Assembly: GCF_028553885.1 (NCBI RefSeq) | Contig: NZ_CP067169.1 | Location: 949,501 to 1,013,500 of the forward strand | Direction of reading: 5' to 3' | DNA from: Paracoccus aestuarii | GTDB lineage: Bacteria; Pseudomonadota; Alphaproteobacteria; Rhodobacterales; Rhodobacteraceae | DNA length: 64,000 bases | Part shown: positions 57,490 through 64,000 of the stretch, in pieces | Numbering within the stretch: position 1 is the stretch's first letter | Layout of the letters: every line of letters begins with the position of its first letter | Made by a program: the position numbers and the translations under genes | The notes under the pieces: model-generated | Database searches by the model: none | Told to the model about the DNA's origin: nothing | What the model saw: the letters and a program-made list of their open reading frames with translations, nothing else

Positions 57490-58845
57490 ATGTCCAACCA
57501 TCCCGAAGGCGCCATCGCGCGCAAGCTGGTGCCGCGCGGTCTCTACGCGCGGGCGGCGCTGATCCTGTTCCTGCCGGTGGTCGTCGTGACGCTGGTCGTC
57601 AGCGTCATGTTCCTGCAGCGCCATTTCGAGGGCGTCACCCGCCAGATGACCACCAGCATGTCGCATGAGGTGGCCTTCGTCGCCAAGCTGGTCGATGCCG
57701 CCCCCGACATGGCGGCGGCGCGGCGCGCGGGCGTGTCCGTGGCCCGCCCGCTGGAGCTGGACCTGGCCTTGCCCGCGCCGGTGCCGCCGGGCGATCAGCG
57801 GCTGTTCTACGATTTCTCCGGCCGGGTGGTGATCGAGGTGCTGCGCGACGCGCTGCCCCAGGTGCTGGCCATCGACCTGGCCACCGACGACAAGCGCGTC
57901 GCGGTGGCGCTGGACGGCCCCTTCGGCCCCTATCAGCTCAGCTTCGAGCGGCGGCGGGTCAGCGCCTCCAACCCGCATCAGCTGCTGGTCCTGATGATCG
58001 CGACATCCCTGCTGATGAGCGGCATCGCCACAATCTTTCTGCGCAACCAGCTGCGGCCGATCCGCCGCCTTGCCCATGCGGCCGAGGAATACGGCAAGGG
58101 CCGGATCCTGCCCTACCGCCCCTCGGGCGCGGTCGAGATCCGCAGCGCGGGCACCGCCTTTCTGGACATGCGCAACCGGCTGGAACGCCAGAACGAACAG
58201 CGCAAGGTGATGATCTCGGGGATCAGCCACGACCTGCGCACGCCCCTGACGCGGCTGAGGCTGGGCCTGTCGATGATGGGCCCCGACATGCCCCCCGAGC
58301 CTGAGGATATCGCCGCGCTGGAAGCCGACATCGCCGAGATGAACCGCATGGTGGACGGCTTCCTGGACTATGCCCGCGAGGATGCGCGCGAGGTTCCGGC
58401 CGAGACCCTGCCGGCCTGCGATTTCCTGGATTCCGTGATCGCCGATGCGCAGCGTGCAGGCCAGCAGGCCCGTTTCGTCCAGTTCGAGGGCGACAGGCGC
58501 GGGGTCGCGACCTTCCGCCCCGCCATGCTGCGCCGCGCCTTGGAGAACCTGATCGGCAATGCCGTCCGCTATGGCAGCCGGGCCGAGCTGGACGCGGCCT
58601 TGGGCCCCCGCAGCCTGCGCATCGGGATCGAGGATGACGGCCCCGGCATCCCCGAGGACAGCCTGGACGCCGCCATGCGCCCCTTCACCCGCCTGGACCC
58701 GTCCCGCAGGCGCAGCAGCGCCCAGGGGGCGGGGCTGGGCCTGGCCATCGCGGCCGATGTGGCGCGCGCCCATGGCGGCCAGCTGCGGCTTGGCCGCGGG
58801 CCGCGCTTGGGCGGGCTGAGGGCGGAAATCGTCATCCCCCGCTGA
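57490..58845 (+). CDS. EnvZ-like sensor histidine kinase
   Basis: The protein has 451 residues. TM1 at about 20-44 (LILFLPVVVVTLVVSVMFL), periplasmic part to about 155, TM2 near 160-180 (LLVLMIATSLLMSGIATIFL), HAMP, then the H-box GISHDLRTPLTRLRLGLSM (about residue 243), N-box NLIGNAVRYG, G1 DDGPGIPEDS and G2 GAGLGLAIAADVARAHG. The class resembles EnvZ, which phosphorylates OmpR-type regulators. In many Rhodobacteraceae its response regulator gene lies nearby, but none is visible here. Confidence 0.9.
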   Translation: MSNHPEGAIARKLVPRGLYARAALILFLPVVVVTLVVSVMFLQRHFEGVTRQMTTSMSHEVAFVAKLVDAAPDMAAARRAGVSVARPLELDLALPAPVPPGDQRLFYDFSGRVVIEVLRDALPQVLAIDLATDDKRVAVALDGPFGPYQLSFERRRVSASNPHQLLVLMIATSLLMSGIATIFLRNQLRPIRRLAHAAEEYGKGRILPYRPSGAVEIRSAGTAFLDMRNRLERQNEQRKVMISGISHDLRTPLTRLRLGLSMMGPDMPPEPEDIAALEADIAEMNRMVDGFLDYAREDAREVPAETLPACDFLDSVIADAQRAGQQARFVQFEGDRRGVATFRPAMLRRALENLIGNAVRYGSRAELDAALGPRSLRIGIEDDGPGIPEDSLDAAMRPFTRLDPSRRRSSAQGAGLGLAIAADVARAHGGQLRLGRGPRLGGLRAEIVIPR

Positions 58846-58931
58846 TCGCAAGGGGTGGTGCGGGGGCAGGGCGGAAAAGACGCAAAGCCCTCTTGCAACT
58901 CGCTGCCGCTGGCGCTAGAAGCCAGCGCGAC

Positions 58932-59006
58932 GGGTGATTAGCTCAGTGGTAGAGCGCTTCGTTCACATCGAAGATGTCGGGGGTTCAAATCCCTCATCAC
59001 CCACCA
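58932..59006 (+). tRNA. tRNA-Val (CAC)
   Basis: GGGTGATTAGCTCAGTGG at the 5' end, anticodon arm CTTCG-TTCACAT-CGAAG with anticodon CAC, T-arm with GGTTCAAATCC, acceptor ATCACCC-A-CCA. Length 75 with encoded CCA. Its 3' end is repeated at 61737-61756 and has served as an integration site. Confidence 0.95.
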
Positions 59007-59007
59007 T
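58988..59007 (+). repeat. Attachment-site direct repeat, tRNA side
   Basis: The last 19 bases of tRNA-Val plus one base, AATCCCTCATCACCCACCAT, recur exactly at 61737-61756. The pair bounds a 2.7-kb degraded island. Confidence 0.85.
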
Positions 59008-59072
59008 TTCCTCTAAAGTCAAAGACTTAGATGCTGCTGCTCCGCTGGTGCGCCACATTGGTGAGCCACAGC

Positions 59073-59400
59073 ATGCGTTTAGCTGCCTATTTGAGTCGGT
59101 CCCGGCACGGGGTCTTTTACTTCCGCTGGCCCATCCCGGCCTCCCTTCATCCTGACCAGAAGCGCAGTCACGTACTTCTGTCGCTGCGGACACGTTGGCC
59201 TCGCACCTAAGACAGCAAGTCAGAAGCAGGAAGTTCTGGCACTGCTAGGCGAGATCACCGAACAGAAGCCGTTTGCTGACTTGACCAAGGCCGATGCACG
59301 CCAAGTCAAGGACGTGCTAACACGGTATCCGCAGAACCGGCAGAAGAAGGCATCCTGTACCGCACGTCGCGAACCCATCGCGGCTAGCTTGTCGGAAAGG
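59073..59400 (+). pseudogene. Tyrosine integrase remnant next to tRNA-Val
   Basis: The first frame reads MRLAAYLSRSRHGVFYFRWP, then IPASLHPDQKRSHVLLSLRT, and stops after RTRWPRT. A second frame picks up with KTASQKQEVLALLGEITEQK, PFADLTKADARQVKDVLTRY, PQNRQK. These match the N-terminal and core-binding parts of alphaproteobacterial integrases. The catalytic part is missing. It lies directly after the tRNA, as integrases of tRNA islands do. Confidence 0.75.
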
Positions 59401-59567
59401 GCCGTGAAGCGCCGCGGCTCTCTGTGCTGCTGTTGCATGCTCGTATGGCTCTCGGAGGCTCTGGCCGAGCCGTACAGCGGCCTTTTCGGGCGGGGTTGAG
59501 CATGGCAGGAAGAACCCGGCGATGGCGATCATGCGCGCCGCACGGCAGCTCTGGGCACAGGTGCCGC

Positions 59568-60333
59568 TCATGCTGCCCGCTGCCTACTCTTGCCGTACGT
59601 GCCGCGGGACGAACTGGCGATCAACCCCGCCCCCACGGCCGCGTCCAAGCTGATCCGCACCACCCGTTCCGAGGGCAGATTAATCCCAAGGCGGAACGCC
59701 GCAGCCATGATCTGCGGCACGGTGAGTTCCTGCCAACCGTGATCTGCGCCGAGGTCCACAACCTCTGCGAACTGGATTGCCCGCTGTGCTCCGGGGAAGC
59801 GCTTCCTGCTGCCGTTCGATCTGCCGGGCATGATGATAACTTTGTGGCTGGGAGGATGTTCGGCAGAACATAGACCGGCTGACACACGTGGTTGCTCAGG
59901 CAGGACGCGCCGTCTGCCGGTCCATGTTCCGATGCCTTGCCTCGCTGCATGGGTGAGCACTGTGCTCAAGACTGCCCCAACATCCTGCGGCCTGTCGCTT
60001 CTGGATGTCAGGAAGGCTGCCGCCCCAGGCGTCATCTCTCGCACGTCAACCCACCCGAACCGCATGCACAGCATCTCGGCTGCACGGTCGAATAGCATCT
60101 GGTACGCAGGAGTGCGCCGGGCGAGTTCGCCCAAGGTCTTATATAGCCCTATGCAGCGGGCAAGGCTGAACGGGAGGCTTTGCAGTACCTCCCGGATTTT
60201 CCCCGACCGCAGTGGGGTACGTGTCAGCGCGGTCAAATAGGCCGGGGAATACCAAGGTTCGATTGCGTTATCTGGCAAAGCGATGCGGAGAGCCTGCTTC
60301 ATTCGGGAAGATTGATATCGGAACTCCCATTTA
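59568..60333 (-). pseudogene. Unrecognised gene, 5' end cut by IS5
   Basis: The frame covers about 255 residues: ALRIALPDNAIEPWYSPAYL, TALTRTPLRSGKIREVLQSL, PFSLARCIGLYKTLGELARR, and near the end TVPQIMAAAFRLGINLPSER, VVRISLDAAVGAGLIASSSR. The formal start codon lies inside the IS5 element, so the true N-terminus is probably lost. I do not recognise a family. It could be an island replication or regulatory gene. Confidence 0.45.
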
Positions 60334-60353
60334 GGCTCCAGACTCATTAAGTT

Positions 60354-60743
60354 TCACAGCCAGAACAAGACGGTTGCGGCGAGCATGATCGCTGAGAAGA
60401 ACGTTTCCGGGCAGCGGTCATAACGGGTTGCGACGCGCCTCCAGTCCTTCAGACGTCCGAACATGATTTCGATGCGGTTACGCCTTTTGTAACGCCGCTT
60501 GTCGTATTTGACGACCTTCTTGCGGGACCTCCGTCCGGGGATGCAAACCTTTATCCCCTTGTCTTTCAAAGCGTCTCTGAACCAGTCAGCATCGTAGCCC
60601 CTGTCGGCCAGAAGCCACTCAGCCTTCGGCAGGCTGCCCAGCAGCGCCGCCGCGCCGGTGTAATCGCTAACCTGGCCGGCCGACATGAAGAACCCGATCG
60701 GCCGCCCCTTCGCATCGGCGACAGCGTGCAACTTGGTGTTCAT
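60354..60743 (-). CDS. IS5-family transposase, second frame
   Basis: The product of 129 residues begins MNTKLHAVADAKGRPIGFFM, with WLLADRGYDADWFRDALKDK (catalytic Asp) and RRYKRRNRIEIMFGRLKDWR (catalytic Glu), then RYDRCPETFFSAIMLAATVL. It is expressed by -1 slippage from the upstream frame at an A5-G6 stretch in the coding strand (near 60778-60790), which would give the order GVKKGGRGRQIGRTKGGMNT. Confidence 0.88.
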   Translation of the reverse strand: MNTKLHAVADAKGRPIGFFMSAGQVSDYTGAAALLGSLPKAEWLLADRGYDADWFRDALKDKGIKVCIPGRRSRKKVVKYDKRRYKRRNRIEIMFGRLKDWRRVATRYDRCPETFFSAIMLAATVLFWL

Positions 60744-61111
60744 ACCGCCTTTGGTGCGCCCGATCTGGCGCCCGCGCCCCCCTTTTTCACCCCAAGGCTC
60801 GAGGCCGTGCGGTGTGCCGTGAGATAGGTCGCGTCATTCATGATCGTCTTGTGCTCGGCGCTCTCGGCGGCAAGGCCGACAATGATCCGGGCAAAAACCC
60901 CGTTATCGCTCCAGCGCTTCCAGCGGTTGTAGAGGGTTTTGGCCGGGCCGTATTCCTTCGGCGCGTCACACCACCGCAACCCATTACGATTGATGAAAAT
61001 TATGCCGCTGAGAACGCGACGATCATCGACCCGGGGCTTGCCATGGCTCTTGGGAAAGAACGGTTTCAGACGCTCCATTTGGGCGTCGCTCAGCCAGTAA
61101 AGATTACTCAT
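60740..61111 (-). CDS. IS5-family transposase, first frame
   Basis: The product of 123 residues begins MSNLYWLSDAQMERLKPFFP, with KSHGKPRVDDRRVLSGIIFI, NRNGLRWCDAPKEYGPAKTL, YNRWKRWSDNGVFARIIVGL, the standard N-terminal part of IS427-group transposases. AAGGAGA lies 8 bases before the ATG. It ends in frame at GAPKAV unless the ribosome slips. Confidence 0.88.
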   Translation of the reverse strand: MSNLYWLSDAQMERLKPFFPKSHGKPRVDDRRVLSGIIFINRNGLRWCDAPKEYGPAKTLYNRWKRWSDNGVFARIIVGLAAESAEHKTIMNDATYLTAHRTASSLGVKKGGAGARSGAPKAV

Positions 61112-61134
61112 CGATCAGGTCTCCTTGAGGAGCC

Positions 61135-61604
61135 TGAATCATGCAAAGACCGTAAGATCAATGGGTCTGGAGCCTAGAGAGGGCCGTTATAGTGAAGCTA
61201 TCGAGCACCTCAGAAAAGCCATTAGTTATAAAGAGGGTGCACCAACTCTTCACGCCCAACTTGGAGATTTGTATCTAAGCACTGATGAACTGGATCTTGC
61301 CGAGCACCACCTGAAGCACTCCATTAGCCTCGCGAAGCAACCTTGGCCGTTGGTTCGACTCAGTTATGTATACGCAAAGCGAGGAGATTTTACTAACTCT
61401 GTAGCTGCAGTGAAGCAAGCTATCTCACTTAGCCCTCATCGGCCTGAGTACTACGTACGGCTAGGGGAGTGGTTTATACGAGCCGGAGACCTTGAAGCCG
61501 CAGCTAACGCTATGGAGAAGGCAATCGAAATCAAGCCTGATGCTGTAACCGCTCCGAAACGACTAGCAAGGATCAAAGCGATGATAATGCAGAGTCAGTC
61601 GTGA
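61135..61604 (+). pseudogene. TPR protein fragment, 5' end cut by IS5
   Basis: About 155 residues with three to four tetratricopeptide repeats: REGRYSEAIEHLRKAISYKE, GAPTLHAQLGDLYLSTDELD, YYVRLGEWFIRAGDLEAAAN, AMEKAIEIKPDAVTAPKRLA. The start of the gene is replaced by the IS5 end. It is AT-richer than the backbone. The original could be a sulfotransferase- or glycosyltransferase-linked TPR protein, but that cannot be told. Confidence 0.6.
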
Positions 61605-61736
61605 GTGCCGCAACAAATGCTCATCAAGGAGGGTCTTGCAGTCGCGCCATCAAAGTGCGACACGAGAGTGAGGCACAACAACAACCCGCGCACATAGCAA
61701 CGCCAACAAGATCAAGGCTTTAAGAGGATGGTGGGT

Positions 61737-61756
61737 AATCCCTCATCACCCACCAT
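61737..61756 (+). repeat. Attachment-site direct repeat, distal copy
   Basis: AATCCCTCATCACCCACCAT, identical to the tRNA-Val 3' end at 58988-59007. It closes the small island. Confidence 0.85.
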
Positions 61757-61849
61757 CCCCATTTCGGCCAGCAGCATCACGAACCACCTTGGCGCGGCCT
61801 GTTTGATATGCGTCCGCCCGCATCCAGGGGATGCGGGCGGCATCGGGCG

Positions 61850-64000
61850 TCAGATGGCGCCGTGGCAGTGCTTGAACTTCTTCCCGGACCCGCAGGGGCA
61901 GAGGTCGTTGCGCGAGGGGTTGCCCCAGGTCGTGGGGTCGGCCTCGACGAAGCCCGGACGCGCGCCCGGGTTCGGGGCGGGCTGGGGGCCTGATCGGGCT
62001 CGGGGGTCTGTTCGGGGGCCTGCATGGCGCGCTGCTGGTCGGCCATCTGGCGCAGCATCTCCTCGCGCTCGGCCTCGGTCAGCGGGCGGATCTGGCACAG
62101 GCGCTGCGTCACGTCAAAGCGCAGCCCGTCCAGCAGGCTCTCGAACAGCTGGAAGGCCTCGGTCTTGTATTCCGACAGCGGGTCGCGCTGCGCATAGCCG
62201 CGGAACCCCACGACCGACCGCAGATGATCCAGCGTCAGCAGGTGGTCGCGCCATTTCTGGTCGATCATCTGCAGCAGGACCTGCTTTTCGACCTGGACCA
62301 TCGTCTCGGGCCCGAAGGCCGCGGCCTTGTCGGCCATGTAGCGGTCGCTGGCCTCGGTGATGCGCTCGCGCATGACCTCCTGGTCGACGCCCTCCTCCTC
62401 GGCCCAGTCCGGGATGGGCAGGTTCATGTTCAGGCGTTCCCGCACGGCGGTCTTCAGCCCCTCGGGATCCCACTGATCGGCATAGGACCGGGCGGGCATG
62501 TGATCCTCGACCATGTCGTCGATGACCTGGTGGCGCATGTCGGCGGTGATCTCGCCCACTTCCTCGCTGTCCATGATCTCGCGGCGCTGGCCGAAGATGG
62601 CCTTGCGCTGGTCGTTCATCACGTCGTCGAATTTCAGGAGTTGCTTGCGGATGTCGAAGTTGCGGCCCTCGACCTTGGCCTGGGCGCGTTCCAGCGACTT
62701 GTTCACCCACGGGTGCACGATCGCCTCGCCTTCCTTCATGCCCAAGGTGGACAGCACCTTGTCCAGACGGTCCGAGCCGAAGATCCGCATCAGATCGTCA
62801 TCCAGCGACAGGAAGAACAGCGACCGCCCCGGATCGCCCTGACGGCCCGACCGGCCGCGCAGCTGGTTGTCGATGCGCCGCGATTCGTGACGTTCCGTGC
62901 CAAGGACGAACAGGCCCCCGGCCTCCAGCACCCGGGCCTTGGCATCGGCATGCTCGGCCTCGATCCGGGCGCGCAGCGCGTCGGGATCGGCATCGGGATC
63001 GGCGTTCAGCGCCTCCATCACCTTCATCTCGACATTGCCGCCCAGCTGGATGTCGGTGCCGCGGCCGGCCATGTTGGTGGCGATGGTCACCGCGCCCAGC
63101 TTGCCCGCATCGGCGACGATCTGCGCCTCGGCCTCGTGCTGGCGGGCGTTCAGGACGTTATGCGGGATGCCGTCGCGCTTCAGCATCTCGGACAGCATCT
63201 CGGACTTCTCGATGCTGGTGGTGCCGACCAAGGTGGGCTGGCCCTTGGCATGGGCTTCCTTGATGGCCTCGACCACGGCGGCGTATTTCTCGGCCGCGGT
63301 GCGATAGACGCGGTCATGTTCGTCGATCCGGGCGATGCCGCGATTGGTGGGCACCTCGACCACGCCCAGCTTGTAGATCTCGGCGAATTCCTCGGCCTCG
63401 GTCGATGCCGTGCCGGTCATGCCGCCCAGCTTGTCGTAAAGACGGAAATAGTTCTGGAAGGTCACCGATGCCAAGGTGACGTTCTCGGGCTGGATGTCCA
63501 CGCCCTCCTTGGCCTCGATCGCCTGATGCAGACCGTCGGACAGGCGGCGGCCCTTCATCATCCGGCCGGTGAATTCGTCGATCAGCTGCACCTCGCCGTC
63601 GCGGACCATGTAATGCTGGTCGCGCAGGAACAGCTTGTGGGCCCGCAGCGCCTGGCTGGCATGATGGACGATGGTGGTGGATTCCGGGTCATATAGGGTC
63701 TGACCCTCGGGCAGGACGCCATCCGCGGTCAGCCGCTGTTCCAGGAACTCGTTGCCCTCCTCGGTGAAGGTCGCGTTGCGCGCCTTCTCGTCCAGCTTGT
63801 AATGCTCATCCGTCAGCAGGGGCACATAGGCGTCCAGCACCTTATAGAGCTCGGACCGGTCCTGGGACGGGCCGCTGATGATCAGCGGCGTGCGGGCCTC
63901 GTCGATCAGGATGCTGTCGACCTCGTCCACGATGGCGAAGTTGTGGCCGCGCTGGACCATCTCGGCCACGCTGCCCTTCATGTTGTCGCGCAGATAGTCG
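61850..64000 (-). CDS. secA: SecA translocase ATPase, C-terminal part with a late frameshift
   Basis: About 717 residues are visible; the N-terminus lies beyond the window. Clear SecA segments: [20 protein letters not shown] (DEAD-type motif), [59 protein letters not shown]. The last part reads out of frame beyond DQAPSPPR, whereas another frame gives [20 protein letters not shown] and [13 protein letters not shown], the normal zinc-binding tail. One base missing from the G run at 61984-61988 explains this. As secA is essential, a sequencing error is likely. SecA drives preprotein export through SecYEG. Confidence 0.93.

Larger units (their letters stand above)
60334..61134 (-). mobile_element. 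IS5-family (IS427-group type) insertion sequence
   Basis: The element is about 801 bp. Ends share GGCTCC (left) and GGAGCC (right, inverted). It has two overlapping frames for the transposase, the IS427-group layout. The flanking trinucleotides are TTA and TGA, so there is no clean target duplication. A partial copy of its left end lies at 40107-40204. Confidence 0.85.

Noticed and set aside
57460-58851. 463-codon open frame on the minus strand
   Set aside because: It is antisense to the histidine kinase and is rich in His, Gln and Arg as expected of a shadow.
62224-63696. 490-codon open frame on the plus strand
   Set aside because: It is antisense to secA.

Overview
The window is about 64 kb of GC-rich DNA that fits an alphaproteobacterium of the Rhodobacteraceae, probably Paracoccus or a close relative. 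I judge this from the chromosomal genes at the right end (tRNA-Asn, a metallo-beta-lactamase-fold hydrolase, an EnvZ-like histidine kinase, tRNA-Val, secA) and from the kinds of mobile genes to their left. The genus was not tested by any database search.

Layout. (1) Positions 1-25.4 kb are the maintenance half of a conjugative element or plasmid-like island, almost all on the minus strand: a RepA-type initiator (cut by the window edge), an AlpA-like regulator, SSB, DUF6499/DUF2285 and XRE regulators, a SLOG (DUF2493) protein, a Toprim protein, a giant Strawberry-notch-type helicase/methylase, the antirestriction proteins ArdB and ArdC, a VapBC-type toxin-antitoxin pair, an H-NS-like protein, a large ParB, and many small accessory proteins. 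Several of these genes share structured 5' leaders. (2) Positions 25.6-38 kb are a defence island: a PD-(D/E)XK-like nuclease with a truncated partner; an IS3 element at a deletion junction; a CBASS remnant (truncated CD-NTase, CapV patatin, DUF2188 protein) with a divergent CapH/CapP-like regulator pair; an ExoI-like nuclease; an AbiEi-HipA fusion kinase behind a double palindrome; an HNH-nuclease remnant; and a PHP-SMC (TrlF-type) ATPase. (3) Positions 38.1-40.1 kb hold a large serine recombinase. (4) Positions 40.6-49.9 kb hold the most striking block: three large minus-strand genes encoding TIR-STAND-TPR (frameshifted at a G8 tract), a two-TM channel-like RCK-RyR-SLOG protein, and TIR-WD40. 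(5) Positions 50-56.5 kb are scar tissue: a recombinase remnant, tRNA-Ser, phage structural genes, a cargo gene split by an IS256 and an IS481 element (it restores a 225-codon frame when both are removed), and an integrase fragment. (6) Positions 56.5-64 kb are chromosomal backbone, with a small degraded island (integrase remnant, IS5 element, TPR fragment) inserted at the 3' end of tRNA-Val and bounded by 20-bp direct repeats.

How the parts may work together. The left block keeps an element replicating, segregating and protected from host restriction. The middle blocks look like its anti-phage cargo. The TIR/RyR/SLOG operon could be a Thoeris-like signalling system in which TIR domains make an NAD-derived nucleotide that a SLOG/RyR-bearing membrane channel senses; this is inference. 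Several genes, including essential secA, carry one-base shifts in homopolymers, so some apparent pseudogenes may be sequence errors.
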